Positions 10,089-23,852 of a stretch of 64,000 nucleotides of DNA are shown here, piece after piece. The notes under the pieces are model-generated. The model did no database searches. It was not told where the DNA came from and worked only from the letters and a program-made list of their open reading frames with translations. The translations under genes were made by a program, and so were the position numbers. The stretch is from Mercurialis annua (lineage: Eukaryota; Streptophyta; Magnoliopsida; Malpighiales; Euphorbiaceae). Every line of letters begins with the position of its first letter. The stretch's first letter is position 1. The stretch spans positions 71,298,653 through 71,362,652 of the forward strand of contig NC_065572.1 of assembly GCF_937616625.2 (NCBI RefSeq). Reading direction: 5' to 3'.

Positions 10089-10503
10089 TTCTTACCATCC
10101 GATAAAAACTTCAAAAAGAAAAAGACAAACACGGGAAAAATTTACAATCTTTCAGTTTTCACTTATTTCATTTATAAAGACTGCAGAGCCAAAGCCTGGA
10201 ACCCTACAGTCTAAGAATATTAAAAGAGAAGTGAATGCTATATAAGTACTGCAAATACAGTTAAAAGAAATTCAAAACTGGACATGTACATGATTTTCTC
10301 AGCTTTTGTAGGCTGCTCGCAGATCGATTTGTTTAGGTGCTTCATCAGCTGTCGGAACTAAACTTCTTTCGGCAGAACTTGCTGCAATCTATGCTCTGCT
10401 ACATTCGGAATTACCTCGACGTCTACACGCCAGCAAAAATTCTTAAAACGCTATAAACTGTGGTGCAACTGCAAATAATTTGGAATCGAACTGTTTTAAG
10501 ATT
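10089..10503 (-). other. ARABIDILLO 3' flank or 3' UTR
   Basis: Downstream of the ARABIDILLO stop. The part from about 10232 to 10390 has a recognisable inverted copy immediately upstream of the PPR gene start (43563-43702), sharing blocks such as gatcgatttgtttaggtgc and gattttctcagct. I cannot place a polyadenylation site with confidence. Confidence 0.5.
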
Positions 10504-13500
10504 TTAGCTTGCTTCCGAATGATTGTGTTCAAGGTTCCGAAGCAAAATTTTTGCAAAAACTTTGGTTTCAATTGGAGCTGTTGCCGCGGCAGCAGTAGCT
10601 CTTAAGATCCTTGACGCCCCTGCATCATGCAACAGACTTGCATGGTGCCCTGAATGTCGTCCTCCGGGCATAGTAAACTGAAATGATGACAATTTTGATC
10701 ACTTATTACGATGGTTGTCATTCTCATCAACTTCAGAAAAGAACGACTGGGAACTCAATTGTAATCAAAAGGGGAAAGCAAAAGGATAGGGCGAGAGAGA
10801 TTATTTACCTGGAGAAGAGCAAAAGCAGAACAGGCCTTCAGTATAGAAGATTGATTACGTAACATGGCAACAAATCTTCCAATCTCATCCGCACTGATAA
10901 GATATGGGAAAAATTATTGTAAGAATGAGGTCAAACAAAATGTTGCAGATTTTTGTACATGTGCATTTGGTGTATAATTCTAATTGTACTTATGGAGGAA
11001 TAAAGATAAAAGTTAAACCTGCATCTCAGAAGCCCAGCTTCTGGTATGCGTGCTGCTTCTGCTACTCGTGTGAGAGTGGTCCGAGTTGACGATGAAACAA
11101 CAGTGGCAAAAGTTTGCGAAGTAGAAAATGAATGAACAAATGATTGAATGTGCCTTAGGGCAATTTTTTTAACTCTATCTATGTCCAGACTCTTCAAAAC
11201 ACCCTCTGAGGGGGCCGCTTGTTCAATGTCATTCATTCTGCATACAAAAATTCCGCAAAATTTAGTGAAATAAGCACGGAATAATTATTCTCACATAACT
11301 TGTCAATATGTGTTTTACAGATCAAAGTGTGATGAGCTGATGATCACAGAAGACGACGTGCATTAAAAATCTGTACCTTCCATCAAACACATATGCTAAT
11401 GCCAATGCAGCCATGAAACGTGCCATTTTTGATGGTGATGAAGTGCAAAGACGTATAAGGACAGGAACTCCGCCATCCTCTACAATGCGAAGTGCATTAC
11501 CGGGATTAAAGGCCAAATTCCAAAGAGCACCTGCTGCTGTCTCATGGACATCCTGATAAAATTAAATGATATCATATATTTGGAATGATCATCTAAAATT
11601 ACAATATTTAACGAGATCGGCTTGGACATGATGATTCTATTTCTTCTGAGCTCAACAAGAAGAGATACATACTGTGACATCTGAGCATGCTAATGCAATG
11701 AGTGGAGCTACACCACCAGCTTGTCCAATAGCAACACTAAGTAAATAGGAGAGAGATAATACAAGTAAGAGTTAAGTATTTTTGATATGCAATCTTTGCC
11801 AACCAGTAAAAATATTAGGCTAGATAATATCCAATGAGATAGCTAGATACAAATATAAATGGAAACATGTGAAAAATCAAAAAGTTTAAGGGTAAGAAGA
11901 AGTTGCTAGAATCAATAATACGGTGAAGACAAATAAGCACTTGCAAGAAAGGAAGCACGATGTTTTAAATGATGAAACCAAGAACTCATTTATGAAACTA
12001 AAATCTTTAAATTTGAAGCGCAGAAACAAAAACTTAGAGTCATCCTTGCACTTACTACTGCATAAGATAAAATACAGAGTGCAGAATTAACAAGAAATTG
12101 CTACCTGATAGCTTCTGACACCGACAATCCCCAGAGAGCACCTGCAGCCCGTTCTTGAAGACCTTGGGAGGAATTTGAGCAAGATTGTGCCAGAGAGACC
12201 TAAAATCATTACCAAAGTAAAAATCAAATGTTAATTGTGATTGCATACTACCATCATTCCAAACTATATAATTTACATTTGTATTGTTTTTGAAAGAAAC
12301 ATGCATGCATTTTAAGTGGGAACTCAAGCTCGGGTGGATCAAAATAGACATATCATACATTTCCTTAACACTCACTCTGAAGTATATCGAGTATAAACAT
12401 TGCAGACATATAGACACAGAAAAGGGAGATGACATATAGGTCATCAGAAAATAATAATTATAATGATAATAATAATAACAATGACACTAATAATAATAAT
12501 AATAAGAAGAAGTAATTACAGGAATAAAACTATGTTTTCAAAGACTTTCAATGCCAAAACACTTGCAGGTCTCCAGTTTTTTTGATGCTACTATCTAGTC
12601 GTACAATATGATACAAAGATCCCCGACTAAAATCATGCATGCAAAAAAGGGGAAAGCATGCATATACTTCGATATTAATGCATCAAATCAGATGATAGAA
12701 AAAAAGACAAGACAAACAACTAAATAAGGCACCCATGTAATTACAATGCCTACCAAGGCCACAATGCCACCGGCTGCTGCTATTGCTTCTCGATTTTCGT
12801 CATCAAATGATAGATTCCACAGAGCACCAGCAGCCTCATGCCTGTTTATGAGTAATTACATGAAACTTCAGGAATAGTTTTAAAAGAAAGCAAAACATCA
12901 TTTACACTAAATGTTATCAAATTTGAATTTCAACTCTAGCTCAACAATGGAATATATCCAAAGAAAAGCCACGAGTAAAAGACAGCGAAGAGTTAAAGAA
13001 ATTGAGAATTATTTGAACTTATAAGAAATGAATAAGGTATACTCACTCAAAGCCAGTATTAATACACACGTAAACACACATATTAGTTCATCTGCCGGCA
13101 ACTAAAAGGAGTTAAACTTACCTTAAACCTTCATGTTGAGAATATGTGAGTTGGACCAATGCTTCAAGTGCACCTGCCTCTTTCCCAACAGCTGTATTAT
13201 TATCATTGCTATCTCCAGGAGCAGCCAAATTTGCTAATGCACGCGCAGCCTAGTAAAGAAGAAAAACATTTTCAAATGAGATAGTTTACAGTTGCAATTT
13301 GCTAGATGTTGTCACATGTTATTGACAGGAAAATACTATTTATTCACACGTAAAAACTTTTTTAACTGGTGAGAATTAGCAAGGAGGTCAAAGATCACGA
13401 CTCCAACGTGTCTTTTCTACATGGCAAAGGATGAAAAAATTGACAATGTGAATTAATCAACCGGCGTAGCCATGTTGACTAGGGTGCTTCAAGTCACACA

Positions 13501-15892
13501 ATAATTAGCATTCATTTAATGGAAAATATCAGGGTTTGTTTGTGGCATAGTATTCATGTCATTATCTGACATTTCCTCTTCTAAGTTCCCAACCTTTTTT
13601 TTCCTGTTTTTGTATAATGAGAATGCATAATCCACTGACAAGACTATAAGAAACCCACTCCATTTAGAGGACTTACAATATGTAGGAAATTAATAATATA
13701 AACAAGGACAATTATCAGCCTATGCATGTTAAATGCCAAGTAATACCACCTGCTCCTGAACGCCTTCAAATTTGCAGGATTTAGCAAGCATCACCAGAGC
13801 ATGGACACCGCCTGCTATTACAACTTCCAAGCTACATTTGTCATCACTTGCCAAATTTGCCAATGCCCCAGCTGCACGCTCCTGACAAGAATCATACAGT
13901 TCACAATTTATCCTTAAAATGCTCCAGTTGTTGCAGAATTATTTAGGAAGTCATAAGCAAACTACAAAATACATACAAGAACGCCATCACTGCTGGAGGG
14001 CCATTTATAAATGAGGTCGACCAAAGCTTTTATACCGCCAGCTTCAACAATGGCACCCTGAAAACAAACATGAATTATTCAGCCAGGGATTTGGGGTCAA
14101 CAAATAAGAAGATTGCTTCTGTATCCACAACCTTGTGTTCTTCTCCAACAGAAAGATTCCATAGTCCCCCAGCAGCCTCCTCAGCAACCATCCTATTCAA
14201 TGACCTAGCTAAATTGGAAAGGATCTTGATTCCTCCTATTTCAGCAACAGCCTTTGCTACTTTTGAATCAACCGATAAATTTGCTATGGCCTGAAAGCTC
14301 ATCAAAATATAAAAGGGTGATGTCAGTTTCCAGCACCGAAGAAATTAAATTCACATGTTGAGTATAAAATAATATAAATAAAAGACGTGCTTAAAACATT
14401 AAAACATCTTTTGACATCTATCTCACTTTCAAGTCATTGTTAGTATTACTTCTAACTTTTTTGTCAAGAATTTCAAAGGATTAGCATCCAATTTCCAATA
14501 TGATTAAAGACTGATGCCTGATGAAATGATCCTCACCTTTGCTGCCTCAGACTGTAGTCCCTCTTTAAAAGATTCTGCAGAGTCTAAAAGCAACTGTATT
14601 CCACCATTTTGCATGACTGCCTCAGCCCTTCGAGAATCAATGGGGGCATTTTCATCATCAATGATAACAAAAGTTGCAATTGCAGCAGCTGCTCTTTCTC
14701 TCACATCTTCCTCTGAACTTTGCAATAAATGAAGCAATAGAATTGCACCTTGCTTCAGCCAGAAAGCATCAAGCTCCTTACGATTGAGCTCTGCGATACG
14801 CAGGAGTGAATGTGAGATTACCCATTCAATCCACAAGACCTTCTCATCCATGCTTCTGTCTCTGATCTTTAACTTCCTCCCACAAGTGACCGTATTACCT
14901 TCATTTTGAGTAGTTTCGGCAAATAATGAGGCTATAGCCTTGAGATTATCATTAAAAATAGTTAGCAATATTTTACCCTTACGAACATGTATCGTGTCAT
15001 TATTAGCTTCAGATTCAAAAGTTGGGCAGTTCAAGACAACCAAGACCTTTAAGTTTCCGGACAATGACAAAAGTCTTCTGACTGAACTCAAACTTATATC
15101 TGTTCTTGACACGTCTAAGCCCGCCAACTTGGGTAATTTACTCCAAACTTCTGATGCTAAGCCCCATTTCAGGTTTCTAGTTCCAGCAACGGATAGAAAC
15201 TGAACAGAAGTCAGGTTTCCCAGTGCCACTTCATCAACAGCGTCTGATTCCATGAATGCAACATCCAACAGATGTCCACAGTGCCTAGCCAGCAAATTTA
15301 TAGCCTCAGAGCTAACTTCTCTAACACCTGAAAGCTGAAGCCTTCTCAACTTGGGACAACAAAGGGCTATTGCTTTGATGGCATCAGTACTAATTCTTTC
15401 ACAGGCATTTGATGTAAGTTGGATACTCTCAAGCATCTCATGCCGTGCTGCTATAACTGAAACAGTAGCATCTGCGATATCCCAACAGGAATCACCGCTG
15501 ATTTCACGAAGTCCCCTTGCTCGAAGACGGATTATTGCATCAGCAGACTCTGTCCCACGAAACTTAAGCTTCCGGAGATTTTTGGATCGGAAAGAAAGTG
15601 ACACTGCTGTCTCGATATCAAACTTGTGAGGCCGCAAGTCAAGTGATTCCCATAAACAAGGGGATGAGCCTATAATTCTAAATGTTCGACAAGTGGATGA
15701 CAAGCTAGCTCGATCCCGATAATTCAGATAAGAAAAGAGTTGAATAACCGCATCGTCCGGGAATGTAGTCCAATCAAGGTCACTAATAGTCTCTAAATGC
15801 AAACCCCCACCATCCGAAATTGCTGAATTGCTATCTACATTTTCTACACCTTTTCCCAAATGTGATAACTTTCTTTTCACCCTCCGAGTCAT
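10504..15892 (-). CDS. ARABIDILLO: ARABIDILLO F-box/armadillo-repeat protein
   Basis: Predicted 918 aa from 12 exons: 15892-14537, 14290-14132, 14057-13977, 13881-13750, 13249-13122, 12841-12754, 12199-12105, 11736-11673, 11552-11377, 11237-11019, 10893-10809, 10677-10504. All introns are GT-AG and phases are consistent throughout. Order: basic N-terminus (RRVKRK, residues 3-8, a likely nuclear signal), F-box about 40-86 (FPDDAVIQLFSYLNYRDRAS), leucine-rich region about 90-300, then armadillo repeats to near the C-terminus (repeated AAGALWNLS and ALANLA cores). This order and length match plant ARABIDILLO proteins (about 930 aa in Arabidopsis), known as nuclear F-box proteins that promote lateral root branching, presumably as SCF substrate adaptors. 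The gene looks intact, and partial copies lie at 43.6 and 45.6-46.0 kb. Confidence 0.95.
12448..12512. repeat. AAT-rich microsatellite in ARABIDILLO intron
   Basis: Imperfect runs of aat/ata units interrupted by gat and cac, lying between exons 6 and 7. A length polymorphism is likely. Confidence 0.7.
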
Positions 15893-17427
15893 CTCTCAAT
15901 TAAACAATCTCTAAGTTTGTCAACACCTCAATCCTTCAAGTAAACATATGTAAAACTCATCAACCAAACAAGCTCAAATTTTCCAAACAATGCAGACCAA
16001 TAACAAACATACAAACAACATTAATACACTAAGTCAAAAACAAAACAAACACAATATACCAGACAATCAAATCACCATTCTTAAATCCATTGGTAGAATA
16101 TTCAAACATGCAGTCAAACAAGCTTCAAACTTTTCAGAAGCTCAAAACCTAGCATTGGGCAATTCTAATGCAAAACAACCAAACATCCATTAAAACAAGC
16201 TCCAATTCAACAATCAAAGAAACCCCATATCTCATAATTCAATAATTCAATCAAAGAACCAATCCACACAAAAAATAATCTAAAAATAACCAAAAATAAC
16301 AAAACAAAACCAAAATTCAAAGCAAAAATAAGTAATGGGTATTACATAAACAGTCTCTACTAGTTCTTTTTACTCTACTAACTTGATCATCACAATAAAA
16401 AAAAGATTAGTTTCTGATAATTCTCAATACCCTGTTGAACATGAACAACACAGAAGCTTTTGCTAGAGTGCAATGGCGGTTAACTAATTACCTTCACATC
16501 ATCTGAATATACATAATTCGTAAAAGAATAAGACAATAGGGTCTTTGAGCAGACAATGAAATAAAAAAAAGGTTGAAGAAGAGCGGTGGATTAGCTTGTG
16601 TTTGTGCTTGTAACTTGTAAGTTGTAAGGCTGTAATATTTTATTTTGGTATTTTAGAAATCTAAAATTCTCTCTTTATTGGATGTTTTACCATGTGATTA
16701 GTATTTTTTATTTTTTTAGTTCATAGGTTTAATGCTTTTGTTAAGCATTTCTGTTTTTTTTAGGCCAACTTATTTCCAAGTTGTAACAATTACAAAAATA
16801 ATAGAGTTGTTACATTCTTTTTTTGAACAAAAATACTTGTAAATTTTATGTAATTTTTTTCATCCAAATACGTATATTTAAAACCATTTTTTAGTAAATT
16901 ACATTGTTCATATTAATACTTTTTCCATCCCGTAATAATATACGTAAAATAATTATATAAATTAAATTTTCGTTAACACTATTTCTGTCTCAAAACAATA
17001 TATTTATTGTTTAAAAAATATTTGTTTCCATAGTACATATCTCTTTATAAATTTAAATTATTAAATATTCTTTTGATACTAATGCAAAATAAATAAATAT
17101 ATTAAAATTTTAGAAAGAAATATGATTTATATTTTGGAACATTCAAAAAATAAATATATTATATGGAACAAATGATAGTTTTATTCTGAAGGAGTTAAAT
17201 TTTTTAGTTTTAAATTCTATAACTAAAATATTTGAGCTTATGATAAATAAGGTGAAATAAATTGGACTTTTTGGATAGTTTATCTAGGATTTTAATCACA
17301 CATTCTATAGAAAAGGTTTCTATTAATATTTTCAACCAAAAAAAGAGATGAATGTGGTAGAAAGAAAATGTGCATTCCAAAAGGCCTTTCTCTTCCTCAA
17401 TGAATATGATATTTTTTAAAAGTGATC
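15893..17427. other. ARABIDILLO 5' region and intergenic DNA
   Basis: From 15893 to about 16620 (minus-strand sense) is the likely ARABIDILLO 5' UTR and promoter, relatively rich in CAA on the plus strand. A leader intron is possible but I could not fix it. From about 16640 on the DNA is very AT-rich and I see no gene. Confidence 0.4.
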
Positions 17428-17567
17428 ATTCAATACAATAGATGTGCCGTTTTAATATGCAACACATTCGACAAATTTTACTCTTTTTATTTAAACAATC
17501 AATACATGTCAAAAATAGGATTAAAATATTTTGCATAGTGACATGGCACACCTCCATTGTATTGAAT
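17428..17567. mobile_element. Small MITE or foldback element
   Basis: The sequence attcaatacaat and its exact complement bound a 140-bp segment, with the inverted similarity continuing imperfectly inward (gatgtgcc with ggcacacc, atatgcaa with ttgcatag). No clear target duplication was found. Confidence 0.5.
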
Positions 17568-17771
17568 AAATTTCTCTTTCTTAAAAGATAACAATAAAGA
17601 CAAAGATCATATTTAGATAAAATTTAATGAAATTAATTAACATGATCAACATTTAATTAGTATCCTATACATATTGTTTGCTTGAAAACAAGCAAAGTTG
17701 AAGTAACATTAAATTCATGTTAAGGAGTTGCATGAGGCAAGTAAATTCCTCTTATCAAGTTTTTATTTAAA
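17568..17771. other. AT-rich spacer
   Basis: Nothing recognised between the small MITE and the Helitron-like end. Confidence 0.4.
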
Positions 17772-18591
17772 TAGTTTCGCATTACGTGCTACGCACGTGG
17801 CTCGTAATGTGATTCGTCAATTTATGTATTAAGTAAATTTATTATAATTGTAATAATTCATTTTATTTATTATTAATATCAAATTAGTTAGAATTTTTGT
17901 TGGAAATAAATATAATTATTTATAATAATTAAATTTTATAATTTCTTTATTTCATTAAAATATCACCGAATTTGTTAAGAAATACTTTTGTAAAGGTATA
18001 TTATATTTGTTACTTTCAAACACCCTTAATTTCAAGTGTCCAACTCCGCTGTTAAATTAGTTAGAAATTTTTATTAGAATAACAAATACTATCTATATTA
18101 CAGACTTTAGACTAATAGTTGTAGTTTAATAAAATAAGTTTAATATGATAATAAATACCATATTAAAATACCATGGAATTAGGGAAAGAAAGAGAGGAAT
18201 TGGAAATTGAATGGGTCGAAGTAATTTAAATTAGCTAATTTTTAGGTAAGACAATTATTAATAATTAAATATCCCCAATAGTTATCTACATCTTTGTTTT
18301 GTTTTTTAATGAGAAAAACAAAAACTAATTCTATTCAATATATAACGGACTATTTTTATTATACCTAGGACTCTAAAATTTATGTTCCTAGTATCTTTCT
18401 AATTATGTAGTATTTGTTTAGATTAATCTTTTTAATCCTCGTTGAAATCAAATTTTAATTATGTTATAACTCTAACATTTAGATAATGATTTAATTACCA
18501 TAAAACCTTAAGTTAAGCAATAATTTATTAAGGACATTAACGTAAAAGTGCCTGTCCCCTCCCCCATCCGTGCTTTTATATATAGTATAGA
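17772..18591 (-). mobile_element. Non-autonomous Helitron-like element
   Basis: Read on the minus strand it starts at 18591 with tctatactatatataaaagc, the TC-led AT-rich end common in plant Helitrons. It ends near 17772 just after a 3' hairpin (acgtgc-tac-gcacgt, plus strand 17784-17798). The terminal bases read CTAT rather than the canonical CTRR, which lowers confidence. There is no Rep/helicase coding. Length is about 820 bp. Confidence 0.5.
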
Positions 18592-19341
18592 TATAGATAA
18601 AAAACTTAACATCAACAAGTCCTTGGTCTTCGTTGAGCTAGTGGAGTCAGCTCGCATTTTCTTGCTGGCAGTGGCATCTATTTTTCACCTTCTCATCTTC
18701 TACATATGCCCAAAATTCGTGGCCAACAAGAACAACTAAATTCCATGCATAATGGATTGATTCCATGTAATGAATGTTGTGGGTTTCCACTTTCATTCTT
18801 GGTTTTGTCTCATTAGCATATCAGCCGAAACTTGTTGCCAACAAAAGTTTCTCATGCCCGTTTTTAGGACAAAATTTTACTACAAGCACCAGCAAACTCG
18901 CTAGAGTTTCCTTCCATTGCATGAAATTCTACAGGCAGCAGCTTTGTATTGTAGAATTGAACAAATTTAGTCGAACCTTATGCCACATTCCCTCAAGGAT
19001 TAGAATAACGCTCAAAAGTGTGATAAAATACCATGATTTCATGCCATATATGTTGGGCTGCTAGCATTTCCATGGAACTTTTGTATTCAAGTTTCAAACA
19101 TAACTACACACTGGTTAACATCTAATCCGTCCAGCACCATCTCGAATCTCATTTTAGGATACTACCGCTATGCATAGTAAATTTACAACAAAACAGAACT
19201 GTCAGTACAGTCCAAACTACAACAAACAGAAGCCTCTCATATACAGCATATTACAGAAACAAAACTGAGAGTCGCAAATGCTTGGTTGATCGTATTCGTA
19301 GGTGCCTTTTTACGTTTTTTTTTTTACCATAAGTAGAGATT
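18592..19341. other. Spacer and WRAP73 3' flank
   Basis: Short open frames here lack any recognisable domain. The last 200-250 bases are probably the WRAP73 3' UTR (minus sense). I see no further element. Confidence 0.4.
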
Positions 19342-21729
19342 TTAATCATCGGAGCTATATTCACTAGATTCTGGCAATAGGGGAACTGCAGCACAGCAGA
19401 ATGATTCCTTGTCCTTGAGGAGAAGACAGCTTCCATTTGAATTCCACTTCAGATCAGTTATGCTGAACTGTGGAAGTGGATTACTTATACAGTATGCACC
19501 TGCAGGAGTCCACATGTACAAGTGGCAACTGCCCGTGCAAAGCACTAGTCGTGCACATGTTGGGTCCCAAGCAGCTGCTCTGATAGGATCCTTTTGCACC
19601 AAGATGGCAGCAAGCTCAAGATGATGCATGTCCCATATCCACATAGCAGTTGGCATGCTATCATTACGAGTACAGATATACTGGCTATCGCTGCTCCATG
19701 ACATGAGACCTGCCGAGAAAAATAAAAAACTCATAAACTATTAAAAAAATCTATAAGAAATATAGGATTCAGTGGCATTGCTATTGCTAATTAGGAGATA
19801 TGATACTGGAAAAGAAAAGTAACAATGTTGCATTCCTAAGGAAAACATGTGTTTTTCTAAATCCACCATTGTAGCACATGCGAAATCTAGGCTTACCTAT
19901 TCCTTGTTTAGGGTTTGGTTTATCAGCAGGAGGCTTCTGGAAAGGCAGAGTAACAGGCAGATCTGTCACCTCATATCTGACTCCGAAGTGTCCTTCCCCA
20001 GCATCTGAACAAAATGCTCAAGCTTAATAGAATTATAATTCAATATAAGAAAGCAGTACAGTTGTAGGCAGAGAGAGTACGAGTTGCTATCATAGCCCAA
20101 TAAGGCAATAACAATAAAATCAATAAGCTTACCAGAATGGCCTTGGAGAAGTTCATCACTTAAACTAAGTTCAGACATATCCAGGTGCAATGGCTCATCC
20201 ACCTCCTGGCAATTTGAGAGAAATAGATTAAGTTGCTTGTGACAAATTGAATGACTGCACATTCAAAAGCATCAACAAGCAGAAAAATCAATTACCTTGA
20301 ACACAGCAGCACAACAAGGAGCACGGACAGTTGATAGGTGCGTAAATTCAGCAAAAGTTTTCCAGGTCAAGTGGTTTAGAACCCGAAACATCTGATCATA
20401 GCTACCCACAGCTAAAAACTGCCCACAAGGAGACCATGAAACAGTTTTTACACCAAGTCCACTTTCATATGCTTGATATTTGAACAGACACCTCCCATCT
20501 GGGGAATAAATTAGAACCTGAATCAAATTATCCCAGCCATAAGATCATAAAATTTCCAGGTATGGTCATGGTTTAAACAAAGTAAATGCAAAATTAAATA
20601 CGACAAATTAACATTCTTATGAGAAATTAACCACTAGATATTAAATAAGGCATCAAATTACGACCAAGAAATAGAACAATGCAAAATTTGTTTTCTGTCT
20701 TTCACAATGGACATAAACAAAGGCAAGGAAGAGCAGGCAAATTGTTACCTTATATTCAAGAGGTGAATCCCAAATTACTATAGAGCTATCATCGGTTGAC
20801 CACTCAATATCAGCCAAATCCAATGTATCAACAGCAAAAGTACCCATTATCTCCCAAGTATAACACGAAAGCAAATTAACATAATCCTTACAATCCCGCC
20901 TCGTACAAATAGCAGAGAATTTCCCATCCTTGGTAAATGAAATGCCTTTCGAAGCATGTTTAGGCAACGGAACATGAACACAAGCCGTATTAAGCAGTGA
21001 CCAAACAGTTAAACGCAATTGAAAGTCCGACGTAGTAAGTATGTGACGACTATCGGGACTCCATCTAGCATAAGCAATGCCAGCTGGTCCTTCATCAATT
21101 TTGCAAGTCCATTCAGGCTGTGTTAACGACCATGCTTGAATCATCGGTCTTTTATAAAGACCGCATAGGATATACTCGGAATCAAGTGCCCATTCTATAT
21201 AGCTTATCTTATCCAAACACGAAAATAACTGCACAACCTGAATATAGCACAAAAAAACAAAACAAAACTGCTAATCAACATTTCATTTTAAACCTTTGCT
21301 CATATAACAAGCTAGAGTTAAGCTGCAAAACTTCATCCGGTATAAGCGCTGAGCAGCAATCTACTAGGTCGTGATAACAAAGAAATTAAATTATGTCAAA
21401 ATTGATTTTATTTTGTAATAATTCAGTTCAATTAACAATGCGTAAAATTCAACAGCTAAAAAAACTCAGGTTATTGATTTATAACAGACAGCTCAGTTAA
21501 TAAAATAAATAAAAAACAAATCTCTTACTCCAAATTTTTTAGATATTATAAAATCAAACACAGCATTACGATAAAGAAATTAAAAAATTGAAAGGAAGAC
21601 GAAGAAATGTACCTTAAACGACAGCGTATCACGGATGACTAAACGGTAATCGACGGCGAATGCTATATATCTGGCATTGGGAGAGAAACTACAGGGACCT
21701 GTATGTTTATAAGCTTCCGTGAACTCCAT
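19342..21729 (-). CDS. WRAP73: WRAP73 (WDR8)-like WD40 protein
   Basis: Predicted 458 aa from 6 GT-AG exons: 21729-21613, 21237-20749, 20517-20296, 20205-20133, 20004-19897, 19709-19342. The phases close to one frame. It carries WD40-type blades throughout, for example YIEWALDSEYIL, ARWSPDSRHIL, VSWSPCGQFLAVGSYD and a C-terminal TAMWIWDM. The length and the conserved QPEWTCKIDEGPAG and RRDCKDYV blocks match the WRAP73/WDR8 family (human protein 460 aa). In animals and fungi that family acts at centrosomes or spindle poles in microtubule anchoring. A role in plant acentrosomal spindle organisation is inferred only. The variable loop at about residues 280-320 is acidic, as is the C-terminal SSDD end. 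Intron 1 contains a fragment of the SINE family described at 61668. Confidence 0.93.
21337..21376 (+). mobile_element. SINE fragment in WRAP73 intron 1
   Basis: The sequence ggtataagcgctgagcagca followed by an aggtcgtg block matches the 5' half of the SINE at 61668-61776. The poly(A) half is missing. Confidence 0.6.
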
Positions 21730-23340
21730 TTTTTTTACAGAAACTATAGCTAGCAATTTCTAAGTTTGAAATTTGTTTGCATTTGTAATTGTTATGAAAA
21801 GGATAGTAAATTAAGAACACAAATCACCAGTTTGGATCTAAAAAAGTGGTTAAATCTAAGAGCAGTTCAAATTTTTGTTTTTGAAAGGAGACAGATTTTT
21901 GACTGTGGCGCTACTGTTTTTTATTTTGTCTTTTCCTTTCTCTTTTTCACTGTCTATGATACGGTGTCGCATTACCTTCCGGAAGAGGATTTAATTGTAG
22001 ATTGCTCCTAAAGTTCACTCTGGTATCCATTTTAGGCTGCAATTTGTGTAGGATTTGCAGCTTAGTACTTTCAGTTATAAGTGTGTTTGATTTCAATAAA
22101 TTTTTGTAAGCTTAAAAACTTATAATATTTATATTTATTTAATTTTGAAATTTTATTTTTGTAAATACTTGAAATTAATTATACTAAAATTAATAAAATT
22201 TTAGTGTAGAATTTTAGTTCTAACATCCAAAAGAAACAATATGAATATATAATATATGAGATAATATTTAAAAAATAGAATATTTTATTAAATTAAAATA
22301 CTATGTTTATAACTTTTATTTATTTTATCTAAAATTAATGTGATGTGATATTTTGTACAAAAATTAAATATAAAATTAGTTTATAACTGATAAAAATAAA
22401 ATGAATTTTATAATAAAATTGAATCAACCCCTATATTAATCCTGCAAATTATTCAGGATCATATTCAACCACTATGGTAAGAAAAAATACATTAGAATTA
22501 TAGTTATGCCTAAGTTTATAAAATCTAGATGTATAATTTTTTATTATATAGAAATATACTAAATAGAATTAAAGTGATTTTTAATTAAGTTTAATTAATA
22601 GGGTTAAAATTGGATGCTATATAATTGTGGCGAATACAAATTAAAATGCTTAAATAATTATATTTTTTTTTTAAAAAAATTGTTAGACTTTGCATCTTTA
22701 ATTTTAATATATATAATTAATTGGTGTTTTTATGTGTTTAATGTCTTTGAGCTAAATCGTGTAGAAAATGTGAGATTTTGGCATTTGGTTTGACATACGA
22801 TCTTCCATAATTATGGATGATCGTCTGCCTTGCCAAAACGGCAATGCTTTGACCAATTTTCCTACTCAGTTATGCTTCAAGACGAGCTCTCAAAATGATT
22901 AACATTGCAGACGATTTTCACCACTTTTCAAATGATTGTTTTATTTGAAAATGATCAAATAAAAAGTGGCATAACCACCTCCAATAATTAAGCAAACAAG
23001 TTAGCATACGGTCGTCTATATGAAGCAGCCGGTCGTCTACTGTCCGGACGATCGTCTATGGCTTTAAATTCTTAAAAAAATTAAACGTTTTGAAGAAGTG
23101 TTTGTTTGCTAAAGACAATTGTCTTATGTGTTAAGTGTTGCATTTAATTAAGAAAGGAGCTCAAATGGGGCATTCTCAATTTCAAAATGATTGTCACATC
23201 ACACAAGATTCAACATATATGGGTTCATTCTGTTAGGTTAGAGCAATTAATAACAATTTTGTATACGCAAATTCTATCTAAACTCTCAACACTAATTGTG
23301 TACAATTTCTTATATTGATCGTTTGTTTTCGTTTGGTGAA
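21730..23340. other. Intergenic DNA upstream of WRAP73
   Basis: The first few hundred bases are the WRAP73 promoter (minus sense), where I could not pick a TATA box. From 22080 on it is AT-rich. At 22790-23060 there is a cluster of CG-containing motifs (gatcgtct, ggtcgtct) unlike the surrounding DNA. No gene is recognised. Confidence 0.4.
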
Positions 23341-23843
23341 GGCCTAATCACTCAAAAACCCTTCATCTTTAAACTTTTTTTCAATTCCACTTCGACGTTG
23401 AAAATTTGTCAATTTTACCCACTTTTAAATTTTCCGTTTTCAATTGTACCCCAATATTTTAATTTTTGTTAATTTTTTTACTTAAATGATGAAATCATTC
23501 AATTAATTAAGTCTAAACATGAAATTAAATTCCTTTTTATTCAAAAAAGTACAAATAAGTCTTTTATTTTTAAAAACTAACTAAAAACCATAATAAAATT
23601 ACACTAATTTAAATTCTTAATTAATTTAACTAAATTTAAATAAATTTTAAAAATATACAATCAATATATGCGAGACATGGAGAATGTTTTAAACAAATTT
23701 CCAAACGCAAAAGACGTTAATTTAATTTTTCAGGGTACAATTGAAACACAAAAATGCAAAATAGGATAAAATTGACAAATTTTCAACGTCGGGGTATGAT
23801 TGAAAAGGGGCTAAAAGGTCGGAGATTTTTAAGACATTAGACT
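23341..23843. mobile_element. MULE-type MITE with long inverted ends
   Basis: A 503-bp element with imperfect inverted ends of about 75 bp. The best conserved block is cgacgttgaaaatttgtcaa, present as the complement near the right end. It is flanked by an exact 9-bp target duplication tttggtgaa (23332-23340 and 23844-23852), the size typical of Mutator-like elements. No transposase. Confidence 0.85.
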
Positions 23844-23852
23844 TTTGGTGAA

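Noticed and set aside
9869..10132. 87-codon minus-strand frame
   Set aside because: It lies almost wholly inside the hAT MITE, overruns its boundary and has a low-complexity translation.
18548..19064. Short plus-strand frames of 63 and 96 codons
   Set aside because: No domain or splice context. The first overlaps the Helitron-like end.
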